DNA of 64,000 bases from NCBI GenBank assembly GCA_033557465.1, contig CM066035.1, positions 922,646,522 to 922,710,521 of the forward strand, in the 5' to 3' direction. The position numbers were made by a program, and so were the translations under genes. The notes beneath the pieces are model-generated. The model searched no databases, had not been told where the DNA came from, and saw only the letters and a list, made by a program, of their open reading frames with translations. This document shows positions 53,712 to 64,000 of this stretch, one piece after another. Each line of letters opens with the position of its first letter. Positions within the stretch are counted from its first letter, which is position 1. The stretch comes from Ichthyophis bannanicus (lineage: Eukaryota; Chordata; Amphibia; Gymnophiona; Ichthyophiidae).

Positions 53712-54592
53712 TTGCCTTGTATGTCCCGGAGGGGCTCAGTCTCCGCAGAGGGGTTCTTCTGGGGGTGTGAGGCGGAGACTTGCTCTGCAGAGGATGGCCT
53801 CATGATGGAGAAGTCAAACAAGACACATCAGATGGGGACTTTGGGGGTGTCCGATATTCTCCTTCTGATGTCTGAGGAGCGCCCTTCACCCGCGGACACA
53901 GTGGCTCAGCTTGAGAGGGAGGGGTACACGGCCCGCTCCATCCCATTAGCAAAAGAGAAGGCGTCTAGAGCCCTGCGACCCTCTACATCGCAGGTTGCGA
54001 GTGCTGAATGTTTCCAGGGGGTTTTCCCCGGAGTTTGCCCTGATGCATAAAGCCTTTTCCATGAGGCAGTGTGGGGAGGATGTTCCTGAAGGTGTCCACA
54101 AAAAGGCTAAGAGGAGGGACCAATCCAAATCAGACTTGACCACCAGAGTGGAGGGCAAGCCCGAGGCGAGCCACAGGTGATTGGACCGGAATCCTTGGGG
54201 GGGGGGGGGGGAAATGGGATTGGTCCATTCGGATGAGGCGGTGGATCAGGATACAGAAGCATACTTGGGGATGGAGCCCACAGAACTTGAGGAAGGAGAG
54301 ATTCCCCAAGGGGAGAAATCACTTATAGTGTGGGTCTTCTGTGGGGAAAAATTGGCAAAATTGATCTCCCAGTCCTTAAAGGCTTTGAACATGGCCGCAG
54401 GATACCAGTAGAGGATGAGCCTCTCGAGGATCCTTTAATCCAGGCAGTTTGGAAGGCACAGACCATTTCTCCTCCACATCGTGTGATCAAATAGATGATT
54501 CAGAATGAATGGAACGTCTCAGAGGCTGGCATTACGGGGACACAGAACATGGCACGGCTTTACCTTTTCTGCTCTCCTAAGGTAACAGGGCA
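53712..54592 (+). pseudogene. DIRS-D gag N-terminal part
   Basis: Frames include DTVAQLEREGYTARS, a Glu-rich patch (EPTELEEGEIPQGEK), LAKLISQSLKALNMAAG and EWNVSEAGITGTQNMARLY, resembling DIRS gag proteins of other vertebrates in general layout. A 15-base G-run at 54197 and several stops break it. It continues after 61577. Confidence 0.55.
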
Positions 54593-54765
54593 GTTCGGGA
54601 ACAAGCAGGAAGTCAGCCCTCTCATATGGGTGATGTCTGTGCCGACAAGCTTGCACAGATCCACTCCCCAGCTTTCAGAGAGAGCCTTTGGGAGATACAC
54701 CATGCATGCGCTGTAACCTTCCCGCTCAAAGCTGCCATCTTGCCGCAGTCTGTCTTTTTCTGCGG
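54593..54765 (+). repeat. DIRS-B3 left inverted terminal repeat
   Basis: Inverted counterpart of about 61400-61576 (e.g. ccccagctttcagagagagc against gctttctttgaaagctgggg in reverse). Confidence 0.8.
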
Positions 54766-55017
54766 AGCCCTGCAGATGTCCCTTCTGTGCACTCCGGTAA
54801 AATCTGATTGTTTTTCAACCCTCTTCATGTTTTCTCTCACATTGCCGAGTGCTCGATTTGATCACCTTCCACACCCGAGTCTCTCCTCGGGGTCCTTATT
54901 TTCTGCTTGGGTATATTTTCTTTTAGTTTTGTTTTTTTTTGGCGTGCGGTATTTTTCTCGCGGTCTATCTGGACGAGGAGTCAGAGTTTGACCTAACTGT
55001 CCTCGTTTTTCCCACCA

Positions 55018-56950
55018 TGTCCTTGACCAGTGGTATTAAGCAGTGTGGAAAGTGCAATCGCACGATGTCCCGCACGGACTATCACTCCACCTGCATAAAG
55101 TGCCTCAGGGCAGACCATGACAGGTCCTCCTGCCCGCTTTGTGTCCTCATGTCGGCTAAAACCTGGAGGGACTGTGAAAGGCGGCAGAGGGAGCTATTTG
55201 GCAAGTCCGGCTCCAGCTCTGCATCGAGGGCGGAATCCCTTTCCTCAGTGTGGCGTCGTGTGCCGGGCTCGGTTGGAGCCCAGGGGGCACAGTGTGTCAG
55301 AGTCCTTAACGGATGACCTCCTGTGGATGGTAGACGGTGCCCTCGAAGTCGATGCTGAGGACTTGACCCAGCATCAGGGAGTAAGTCCTCTTTGACTCGG
55401 CCTCAGAGCCCTCGGCACGACTCGGGGGACAACGGATGGGAGCGCCTGTCGAAGCAGCCCCACAGGGATGAGACACTGGCATCGAAGGAGTGGCGGGTCA
55501 CTTCTGATTCTATCTCCATCTGGGACTCCCCTGCTAGGGAGTTGACTCCAGCCCCATCGCTATCGGTGTCCGGAGCTCCTGCAGAGCCCTCAGGCATTGA
55601 GACTTGCATGGCTGCCTTCAAGTGTAGCTTTGCTGCTTTCTTTGTGGTGCAGCGGGGTCTGTCTCCTGGTCCCTCCAAGTTGTCAGCACCCCAAACAGGA
55701 ACCTCCTCACTGAGGACATCCCCAGAGGAGGCACCTCTAATCCTGTCTGTCTGTGTTGAGGACCTTGACAACCGACACGACGCTGTCAGAACATTGGCAT
55801 TGGGAGTCCTTGGCGCCGAGTCTGTCCAGGGACCGTGGTGCGCTGATCAACTGCTCAGGGTCGGAATTGGGTTGGGAGATAAATGAGGAGTCACCCGACA
55901 CCATGCTCCATCGAAACGTCCCCTCTGTCCTTTCCCTGCTGGACCACCGGTGGAGGTCTTCCCCGGAGGCCGCCTTTGAATTTGTGTGAGAGAGATCCCA
56001 GGCCCTCGCCTTCAGGGTGGTGCCAGAGGATGAGCCTCGTGCTGAAAATCTGGAGATCCTGCAGTATGAGGCCACTCCTCGGGAGGCACTGGTGGTGCCC
56101 GTGCCCCCCATCTTTGAGCGCCTCCTGCTCAGGATTTGGGAGAACCCCAGTGATGGTGCTGTTCATGAACTGTCGACTCGATTCCCAATATCGAGTCAGC
56201 AAGAACCCAGGGTTCCAGAAGGCACAACTCCCACACAGTTCCACCAATTCCATGGTGGTGGAGTCAGCTGTGTATCGGATCAAGAGCCAGAAGACACACT
56301 CTTCAGAACCCCCCGGGTAGGGAGGCTCGCACCATAGACGCATTTGTGAAAAAGTGCTTCCAGTGCTCGATGCTCATGGCCCGAATCCAGACCTACTAGC
56401 TGTACATGGGCATGTACCTGAGAGACCTGGCGAAGGAGCTCACCAAGTTCTCAGCAGATCTGTCAGGTGAGCCCCTTGAGCGCTTTCAGATTCCGGTTTC
56501 CTCAGTCAAGGAATGCTCCAAATTTCAAACTCGAGCAGCCTTTGACTGCTTCGAGTCAGTGGCTCATATGGCCGCGGTGGGCATTAGTGCCTGCCGTCTT
56601 GCCTGGCTACAGTCCTCCAACTTGGAGTAATGGGTTCAGGTCAAGCTAGCTGATATCTCTTGCTGGTGAGATAACCTCTTTGGCAAGCCCATGACTGACA
56701 AAGCTGACGAGCTGGAGAAGGATTTCGTGACCAGGACCAGGTTGTCCAAGAAGGTGTCGGACCCTTCCTGCATGAAGGCTTCGGGGAAAAAGTCCTTCCA
56801 TCCAAAAACTAAAAGGTTTACAGAAATTACCCCAAGTTTCAGGCCTATCCTGCTTACCCCTCAGGGGCAGCAGGCCAAGGGCCCAGGGCATGGCTCCCAA
56901 ACCCCAAACAGTGACTCAGCCACAGCCTGGGAGGAGCTTTTGACGCCTTG
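55018..56950 (+). pseudogene. DIRS gag, DIRS-B3
   Basis: N-terminus near 55018 with CGKCNRTMSRTDYHSTCIKC then DHDRSSCPLC, the DIRS gag Cys motif. Later blocks: IETCMAAFKCSFAAFFV, EILQYEATPREALVVP, PPIFERLLLRIWEN, PGFQKAQLPHSS and RAAFDCFESVAHMAAVG. Frames shift near 55316, 55886 and 56337 and there is a stop near 56630. A linker rich in Lys and Pro runs to the RT start. Confidence 0.78.
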
Positions 56951-56999
56951 GGCATAGCCTCCCTCCCTGAGGAGGTACTAAGCCTGAGGTTCACAAGGG

Positions 57000-58545
57000 G
57001 TCGGCTGGTCTATTTTGCATACTGGTGGCCAGCCATTACGGCAGATACCTGGGTCCTCTGCATAGTTACGGAGGGATATCTCCTTCACTTTGCCCAGCTG
57101 TTCTGCCTCACTTTAGTGGGGAATTACCAATGGACCTCTTGCACAGGGAGCTGCTCCAGATGGAGCTCAAGTCATTGCTCGAGGACAGGGCAGTTGAGCC
57201 CATCCCACCCTGTCTGCAGGGGCGGAGGTTCTACTCCTGCTATATTCTGGTCCCCCAAGAAGACACGGGGCTTCAGGCCCATCTTGAACCTTCGAGACCT
57301 CAACGGCTTCCTGGTCAAGGAAAAGTTCAAGATGGTATCCTTTGGAACATTGCTGTGCTCATTGCATCTCAAAGATGTATACAACCACATCCTGATCCAC
57401 CCACGGCACTGTCAGTACCTCCGGTTCATGCTAGGAGGCCATCTTTGCCAGTACAGGGTGCTTCCCTTCGTCCTTGCTTCCGCCGCGCGGGTGTTCACAA
57501 AGTGTCTGGTGGTTGTGGCCACTCGCCTCCCGCACCTCAGAGTCTTTGTGTTCCTGTACCTGGACGACTGGTTCGTGTGGGCAGGCAAGGTGCACAATGC
57601 GACCCTGTGTATATTAGAGCTGCTGCAGGACCTAGGGTTTGTGGTGAACTTTCCCAAGTCCACCCTCATCCCAGTACAATCCATGGAGTTCAATGGAGCA
57701 TTGCTTGACTCCACTCAAGCAAGGGCTTTCCTACTTCTGAGTTGGGCTCACTGTCTAGCTGCTACAGTAAATGCCCATCAAATGCTTTGCCAACTCGGGC
57801 ACACGGTGTGCATTTTCTGTGTGACCCCCTTTGCATGCCTGCAGATGCGGCAAGCCCAATGGGCCCTCAGTGCCCAGTGGGCTAAGGTGATGGGCCACTT
57901 GAGGGACCGCATCCATATCATGCCCACCTTGGCATCTTCCCTGGCCTGATGGCAGGACCTCCCCAACCTGAGAGCTGGGCTGTCGTTCCAGGCCCATCCA
58001 GTTCTACATGTCTTCACCACAGACGCCTCCAAGGCAGGCTGGGGAACCCACTGCGTCCACCTCCAGTCACGGACTTTGGTCCCTGGAGGAAAGTGCCTCG
58101 CATATCAAGTTGCTCAAACTCCATACGGCTTATTTGCTGCTGGTCTTCCGGGACCATTTTGAGGGGCAGGTTGTCCAGATCCATACAGACAACCAGGTTA
58201 CGATGTTCTACATCAACAAGCAGGGAGGCACGGGCTCATACCTTCTATACTTGGAGGCAATCTGCTTCTGGAACTTTGCGGCAGTGTGGGGCATAAACCA
58301 GTGGGCAGTGTACTTGCCAGGCCAGGACAGTGTACTTGCAGACCGCCTGAGCTGCATTCTCCAGCTACACAAGTGGCGACTAAAGATCTTCCAGCAGTGG
58401 GGCACCCCTGAGATCGATCTCTGCCAGCCCAGAGAACGTGCAGCTCTCGAGGTTCTGCTCCAGGAGACCAGGCCAGGGCCGGGAGGCAGAGAATGCCTTC
58501 CTACTTTCCATGGTCCAGGAGTTTCTTGTATGCTTTCCTGCTGAC
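57000..58545 (+). pseudogene. DIRS RT and RNase H, DIRS-B3
   Basis: RT: IVTEGYLLHFAQ, LLEDRAVEPIPPCLQGR, then in the next frame GFRPILNLRDLNGFLVKEK, LKDVYNHILIHP, HLCQYRVLPFVLASAARVF and the catalytic FLYLDDWFVW near 57560. RNase H: VFTTDASKAGWGTH (58010), IKLLKLHTAYLLLVF, IHTDNQVTMFYINKQ and GQDSVLADRLS. RT copies the element RNA; DIRS RNase H is retrovirus-like. Breaks lie near 57250, 57950 and 58050, but catalytic residues are kept. Best RT copy of the DIRS set. Confidence 0.85.
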
Positions 58546-59760
58546 GCCTCTTATACTGCGGGCCCTCTTGAAGATTCGGGCAGAAGTGGCCTCCGTGCTC
58601 TAAATCGCACCCCGCTGGCTGTGACAACCTTGGTTCACCCTGCTGCTGCAGTTTTCGAGGGGGAACCCTTGGCCGTTGGGTGTTCCCAGATCTGCTATTG
58701 CAGGAGGGGGGCGTACTGTATCACCCCAATCCCCAGTTGCTGTCCCTGATGGCCTGGCTGCTGAAAGGGTAGCCATTGCGCGCTACTACCTCCTGCATCT
58801 GGTAGAGGATGTCCTCTTGGCCTCGTGTAAGTACTCTAGGCGACGGGCTTACGTCTTTAAGTGGCGCTGAATAATCCCTTTGGTGCACTCAGCGGGGCAT
58901 TGATCCTTTTTCTTGTGGTATTGCGGAGATGCTGCAGTACCTGCTATACCTTTCAGTTGCAGACCTGAAGTCCAATTCCGTTAGAGTGCACTTCTGTGCC
59001 ATCTTGGCGCATCACTGTGCCATTTCATGCGGGGGCTTCTCCATTTGCTGCCCCCAATTCGCTCACTACCGGTGGCATGGGATCTTTGTGTCATCCTGGG
59101 GAAGCTCATGCAAGCTCCCTTCAGGGGGCAGGTCTCCAGAGGCTCGAAGTATCTCTCCTGGAAGGTCATATTCCTGGTGGCGTTCACCTCTGCTAGATGA
59201 GTGAGCGGGTTGCAGGTGCTCGTGGCCCATGAGCCTTATACTAGGTTCTATAGCAACAGGGTGGTCCTTCGGACACCCCTGAAATTCTTACCCAAAGTGG
59301 TCTCCATGTTTGATCTGAACCAGGAGATGGTGCTGCCTACCTTCTTCCCCCTGCCTCGTGCCTGGATGGCGGAAGCCTCCTTGCACACTCTGGACTGCAA
59401 GCGGGCCCTAGACCTCTACATCCAGAAGACGCAGCCCCACCACCAGTTGATGCAACTCTGTCATTTGATCCCAGCCGCTTAGGGGTGGAAGTCTCCAAGT
59501 GTACTCTCGGTGGGTGGCTGCCTGCATTACGTCTGCTTGCCAGCAGGCTAGGCCCTCCCTGGAGCGGCATGTCACTGTGCACAATGTGCGGGCCATGGTG
59601 TCCTCTGTAGCTAGCCTGGTGTCAGTGCCCTTATTGGACATCTGCCGGGTGGTCACCTGGTCCGCGGTGCACTACTGTCTGAGGGAGATCTCCCTGAAGG
59701 ATAGTGCCTTCGGCCAGGCAGTTCTCAGTCACCTCTTTGGGAATAATGCAACTCCTTCTC
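58546..59760 (+). pseudogene. DIRS tyrosine recombinase, DIRS-B3
   Basis: The N-terminal part is in several frames (58546-59150). Then the first Arg box reads SAR-stop-VSGLQVLVAHEP near 59195, followed by LKFLPKVVSMFDLNQEMV, LHTLDCKRALDLYIQKTQ, VTVHNVRAMVSSVA (His and second Arg kept), LLDICRVVTWSAVHYCL. A short in-frame loss removes about five residues before the nucleophile Tyr, compared with DIRS-A2. Probably inactive. Confidence 0.8.
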
Positions 59761-59885
59761 TCCAGCCCTCTGTGTTCCAGCTACCGAGGGTAGGATTGCA
59801 TCTTTGATGCTGCTGCTGCAATTTGATGTCCACTTTTTGGGTCGCCCGTGGCGCTTACAGTTTTTTTTGGTAGCCTGTAGCTTGG

Positions 59886-59956
59886 GAGTCCTATATGTGA
59901 GGTCTGACTTACTACTTGTTCCTGGAGAAAGCGTAGTTACTCAACTATAACAGATG
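59886..59956 (+). repeat. DIRS-B3 internal complementary region, left part
   Basis: Reversed left end and the start of the reversed right end (tgttcctggagaaagcgtag), interrupted at cagatga by DIRS-C. The rest resumes at 61308 (tttctctggggacagcagga). Confidence 0.8.
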
Positions 59957-60249
59957 AAATCCAGGAACAAGCAGGAATGTAGTTGTCATGTATGGGTGAC
60001 ATCAGGTACCGACGGAGCCTGCGCGGGAAGCTACCAATCAGAATGGGAGCAGTCCACTGCACCTGCGCTGCTGCCTTCCCGCTCTTATAACTGACTTTCT
60101 TCAGTGATTCCCTCGGTTCTCTTTTTTTCTATGGAGCTGACAGGATTTCTCCTGCACCGCTGAAAATTTTTTTTTCTACCTACCGGTATCTCCGATACCT
60201 TTTCTTTCATAATTTCAATCCTTTCCCATATATATATATAAAAAAAAAA

Positions 60250-60900
60250 AAGTGGAAGCCGCCATTTGAGGCCTTAGCCACAGCTCATCTCCACTGTGTC
60301 TCCTGGAAGGTGCTCTTCCTCATAGAACTCGCCTCAGCCAGGCGAGTAAGTGAGCTACAAGCTCTAGTAGCCCATGATCACACATTTTTACCAAGACAAA
60401 GTGGTTCTACAAACACCCCCCCCCCCCCACTTCCTCCTGAAAGTAGTCTTTGTTTTCCCACATCAACCAATCTGTTGTGCTACCGGTGTTCTTTCCAAAA
60501 CCACACACCTCCCGAGTGGAAGCGACTCTCCATACCTTGGATTGCAAAAGAGCATTAGCCTTTTACTTGCAATGCATTAAAGACATTAGAAAGTCATCCC
60601 AACTCTTCATCACGTTTGACCAAGCCCATTTGGGACTTCCAATAACAAAACGCACCCTATACTCCTTGATAGCAGACTGCATATCTCTCTGCTATACCAG
60701 TGCAGGTTTATCCCTCAACAAAAGTCACTGCACATTATATCCATGCAATGTCCACTTCGGTAGCACACCTCTGATCAGTACCCATTGCTGAGATTTTCTG
60801 AGCTGCAACCTGGTCCACTGTCCATATCTTCGCAGCTTATTACTGTTTGGACAAAGACTCTCACAAGGACGCAGCCTTCGGACAAGCAGTACTTCAGCAT
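60250..60900 (+). pseudogene. DIRS tyrosine recombinase remnant, DIRS-C
   Basis: VLFLIELASARRVSELQALV carries the first catalytic Arg box intact, the only copy here that does. A 13-base C-run at 60416 shifts the frame. ATLHTDLCKRALAFYL-like and LGLPITKRTLYSLIADC follow. The HNVR box is degraded. Confidence 0.75.
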
Positions 60901-61023
60901 CCCTTCGGAACATAGACCAACTCCTACCCCCGCCCGGACAACACCAGATCCACAGGCTGGGGAAACACAAATAAGGGACCTACCCATGTTGTCTACCACC
61001 ATGAGATCTGGCAGCTGGGGAGT

Positions 61024-61124
61024 CCCATATGTGAGGACTACATTCCTGCTTGTTCCTGGAGATAGCATAGTTACTCACTTGTAGCAGGTGATATCTGGGA
61101 ACAGCAGGAATATAGTCCTCACAA
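61024..61124 (+). repeat. DIRS-C internal complementary region
   Basis: Reversed left end (ttcctgcttgttcctggag) joined to reversed right end (atagcatagttactcacttg). Confidence 0.8.
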
Positions 61125-61146
61125 CCTGCCCTCCTCCCCTAGGAGT

Positions 61147-61178
<32 letters not shown>

Positions 61179-61399
61179 CTCTTTTTCTTTTCGCTACAGC
61201 TATACACTCAACCGAGGGAGTCACTGAAGTCAGTTATAAGAGTGGGAAGGCAGCAGCGCAGGTGCAGTAGACTGCTCCCAAAGACTTTCTGATTGGTAGC
61301 TGTGAGCTTTCTCTGGGGACAGCAGGAATCAGTCCTCACAATCCTTCCTCCTCTCTTGGGAGGAGTTTTTCTTTTGTTTCATGTTTGCCGTCTTGTGCT

Positions 61400-61576
61400 A
61401 TGGTAGTTTATTGAGTGGGAAGGTGACCAAGCATGCACAGTGTATCTCCCAAAGACTTTCTTTGAAAGCTGGGGAGTGGATCTGTACAGGCACCGTCAGC
61501 GCCAACATCACCCATATGTGAGGACTAATTCCTGCTGCCCCTGGAAAACACCTGTTATGGGTGAGTAACTACGCTT
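61400..61576 (-). repeat. DIRS-B3 right inverted terminal repeat
   Basis: Inverted match to 54593-54765, then the right tail cctgttatgggtgagtaact and acgctt. Confidence 0.8.
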
Positions 61577-62050
61577 TTTGGCGGTCACTAAGAAAACCAC
61601 TGTTCCAGTGGAGGTGGCACGGCAATAAGAATGTACAGGACAGGAAGTTGGAGACCCTGCTGAAACAGTCATTTGATATCAATGCCATGTCTTTGCAAGC
61701 ATCAGTTTGTGGTGCTTTCGTGGCATGGGTGTGTTTGCACTGTGTTCAAGGCATCCTGGAGGAGGCAGGAGATTCCTCCTTGCCTCTGCTGGAGGCGTCT
61801 AAGTTGGAGTCCAGGGCCGTTTATTTAAGAGATGCCTTTTATGATCTTATTAAGTCTGGTTAAGACCATGGTGTGGGTCAATGTCCGTCAGGTGGTACTT
61901 ATGGCTCAGGAACTGGTTGGCTGATGTTTCCTCTAAATCTCGCTTGACAGGCTCCCGTTCAAGGGTAAACTCTTGTTCGGGGAGGCTTTGGAGAAGCTAG
62001 TGAAAGATTTGGGGGGAGTCTAAAGGAGGTAGATATTCCGAGGATAAACA
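61577..62050 (+). pseudogene. DIRS-D gag C-terminal part
   Basis: A 100-codon frame (61561-61863) with LLKQSFDINAMSLQASVCGA and LESRAVYLRDAFYDLIKSG, then after a stop YLWLRNWLADVSSKSRL. This is the C-terminal block of vertebrate DIRS gag proteins as I remember them. It continues the gag interrupted at 54592. Confidence 0.65.
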
Positions 62051-62059
62051 GAAGTTAGT

Positions 62060-64000
62060 TTGCTTGTCAGCACTGGTGCAGGGCCTTTCTCGGGAGTTTT
62101 GCCATTTCCGAGCAGTACGCTTTGTGCCCTACTAGAGGGGGCACTTCCCAATGAGGGAACAGGTTTTTCACGTGTCTGGACAAGGTTTTTAACCCCTCCG
62201 CCGCTGCCAAAAAGCCCGGGAGGGAGTAGTTCCCATAGGGGAATAGCTCCAGGAGTTTTACCCCACCTAGGTCCAGATCACTTCCGACCAGTGAGTGCTG
62301 GAGGTCATCGGGGAAGGCTATGCTCTCAAGTTTGCCTTTCCCTCTTGGAGGCCTTTGTGCGGTCTCCCTGCAAGGCGCCCTGCAAGATGCCAAACAACCA
62401 GTGTGGATTGGGTCAATACGCCATATATTTTGTAGTTCCCAAAAAGGGGGGTATCTTCAGGCCTATCTTAGACCCAAAGCACGTAAATCGCTCTGGTCAG
62501 TGATTGTGGCCGTCAGACAGGGCAAGTTCTTGACCTTGCTGGATCTCAAGAGGCCTACCTGCACATTCCCATCCAGCCAGAGCACTGGCAGTTTCTGTGA
62601 TTCACAGTATCTATGGTGAATTTTCAGTTCGGAGCGTTACCTTTCGGTCCTCACAACAGCTCCCCACACTTTCACCTAGGTCATGGTAGTGGTTGCAGTT
62701 TCTCTCCAGCAGGAGGGCATTCTGGTTCACCTGTACCTGGACATTTGGTTCATTCGAGCAAAATTGGAAGATGAGTGAAAGAACCACAGCCAGGGTGGTC
62801 CAGTTTTTGCAGTCTTGGATGGGCCATCCATTTGACCTAGATTCAGCTTCAGCCAATGCAGAAGTTGGTGTAGCTGGGAGCCGATCCCAGACAAGCGAGG
62901 ACAGGGTGTCCTTTCCTCAGGACCGCATTCACAGATTTGGGAGTTTCTCATGCTGAGGCCCCTGACGATGTGGCTTTACCTTCAGGTGTTAGGGTCTATG
63001 GCAGCAATCATCAAGTTGGTCCGTGGGCGTGAGCCTACATGAGACCCTTGCAGAGGGCTCTGTTGCAGAGATGGTCAGCACAGCTTCACCCGTTGGAGAA
63101 GCAGTTGCCCTGCCCATCATTAGCCAGGGTGGCTCTCAGTGGCTGCGGAGAGAAAAGCTTCTGGCGGGGATGCCACTGGAGGCTCCCAGTTGGGTCCCCC
63201 TTATGACAGACACTAGCTTGTCTGGATGGGGGGGCGCATTGCAAGACTCGGCACAGGGGGCCTGGTCTCAGAAGGAGACCACTCGGTCCATCAACCACTT
63301 GGAGATGAGCAGTGTTTTTGGAGCTTCAGGAGTTCAACAGTTTCCTGCAGGGGAAGGCAGTGAGAGTGTTCTGGGACAATGCCACCACAGTGGCGTACAT
63401 AAATCGATGAGAGGCACAGGCAGTGTGTAGTCAGAAGATGAGATAGCCCTATTAATGGAATGGGCGGAGGAGAACTTGCAAGCCCTGGTGGTGGCTCATG
63501 TGGCTGGCAGGGAGAATGTAGCGGCAGGCTACCTTAGCCATGTGCGCGTGGAACCCAGAAAGTGAATGCTGATCTAGGCGATGTTTTCCCAGTTAGTAAG
63601 GCTCTGGGGGCTGCTGATCATGGATCTCATGGCGACCTTCGAATCGGCAAAGATGAGCCTCTTCTACAGCCGGAGAAGAGAATGGATGTCGGAAGGTCTT
63701 GATGCATTGGTACAGCATTGGTCCAGAGGGGAGTTCCTCTGTTTGTTCCCTCCGTGTGTGCTAATCGGGTGAGTGGTGCAACAGATAGAGACGCATCAAG
63801 GATTGGTCATCCTGCTTGCTCCCAATTGACCACGAAGACCATGGTATGATGATCTGGTCTGGCTGGTTGTAGACTGGCCTTGGCGTCTGCCAGCTCGGAT
63901 GGATCTATTGGTGCAGGGCCCTGCCCGGATGACTCTAGCAGATCGCTTCTCGCGTAAGGCATGGCTCCAGAGAGTGCTCTGTTAAGGAAGCGAGGCTACT
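62060..64000 (+). pseudogene. DIRS-D RT and RNase H, runs off the window
   Basis: RT: EVIGEGYALKFAFPS, YFVVPKKGGIFRPILDPKH, then FQFGALPFGPHNSS and LYLDIWFIRAK, where the catalytic YLDD reads YLDI. RNase H: PLMTDTSLSGWGGALQD, RSINHLEM, FWDNATTVAYIN, VAGRENVAA and DLMATFESAKMSLFYSRRRE, then SEGLDALVQHWSRG. The frame changes repeatedly and the catalytic Asp loss makes it inactive. The recombinase would lie beyond the window. Confidence 0.75.

Larger units (their letters stand above)
59957..61307 (+). mobile_element. DIRS-C, internally deleted DIRS copy
   Basis: Left end aaatccaggaacaagcag, leader with ggtaccgacggagcctgcgc, then a jump near 60250 to recombinase coding DNA, an internal complementary region (61024-61124) and a truncated right repeat ending at 61307. 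1.35 kb long. Gag, RT and RNase H are missing. It sits exactly in the internal complementary region of DIRS-B3. Confidence 0.8.
54593..61576 (+). mobile_element. DIRS-B3, most complete DIRS copy
   Basis: Left end gttcgggaacaagcagg at 54593 and right end gtgagtaactacgctt at about 61576. Contains leader, gag, RT, RNase H, recombinase, internal complementary region (split) and right repeat. Removing DIRS-C (59957-61307) leaves about 5.6 kb, the expected DIRS size. It lies in DIRS-D gag. Confidence 0.88.
53231..64000 (+). mobile_element. DIRS-D element, interrupted and cut by window end
   Basis: A third, more diverged DIRS family. Leader and gag at 53231-54592, then the 7-kb DIRS-B3 insertion (54593-61576), then gag C-terminus, RT and RNase H to the window end. 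Continuity is supported because gag reading before 54592 and after 61577 are consecutive parts of one protein family. The left terminus was not pinned down. Confidence 0.7.

Noticed and set aside
1..64000. Host protein-coding exons
   Set aside because: Every coherent protein similarity I can read is retroelement-derived; no exon-intron structure of a cellular gene was recognised.

Overview
This window is vertebrate intergenic DNA built almost entirely from nested retrotransposons. I found no cellular protein-coding gene, rRNA, free-standing tRNA or CRISPR array. The mix is DIRS-type tyrosine-recombinase elements, CR1, L2, L1/Tx1-like and RTE-BovB LINEs, Penelope-like elements (PLE), a tRNA-derived SINE and a Ty3/Gypsy element with a SCAN-like Gag. 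It suggests a large, repeat-rich genome. An amphibian, most plausibly a caecilian, is my best guess because DIRS elements dominate; a squamate cannot be excluded from sequence alone.

Layout. 1-1146: L2-type endonuclease fragment (minus). 1400-2921 and 8308-8470: L1-like LINE (tandem 5' monomers plus ORF1), cut by a CR1 fragment and by DIRS-A1 (2922-8307). 8484-8757: SINE. 8868-11453: CR1 (minus). 11454-14552: broken DIRS-B1. 14553-14655 and 21986-22876: one CR1 split by a 7.3-kb L1 insertion (14656-21985) that carries a PLE tail and a hammerhead-ribozyme-like motif and has a 15-bp target duplication. 22877-27806: a BovB copy (minus) split by a full-length BovB copy (plus, 13-bp duplication), which itself holds a SINE. 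28477-33405: DIRS-A2, a DIRS shell around a PLE. 33412-50573: DIRS-B2, interrupted by L2 pieces and by a complete Gypsy LTR element (40767-47675, minus). 50574-53230: decayed DIRS gag, CR1 and L1 ORF1 fragments. 53230-64000: DIRS-D, interrupted by DIRS-B3 (54593-61576), which is interrupted by DIRS-C (59957-61307) inside its internal complementary region.

How the parts work. DIRS elements encode Gag, reverse transcriptase (RT)/RNase H and a tyrosine recombinase. They are thought to integrate as circles, and their inverted termini plus an internal complementary copy of the circle junction are visible in several copies here. The LINEs and SINE insert by target-primed reverse transcription. The Gypsy element has Gag, protease, dUTPase, RT and RNase H but no visible integrase, and its pol frame runs on into the 1.6-kb LTR. 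Nearly every reading frame is broken by stops or frameshifts, several of them at C or G homopolymers of 11-16 bases.
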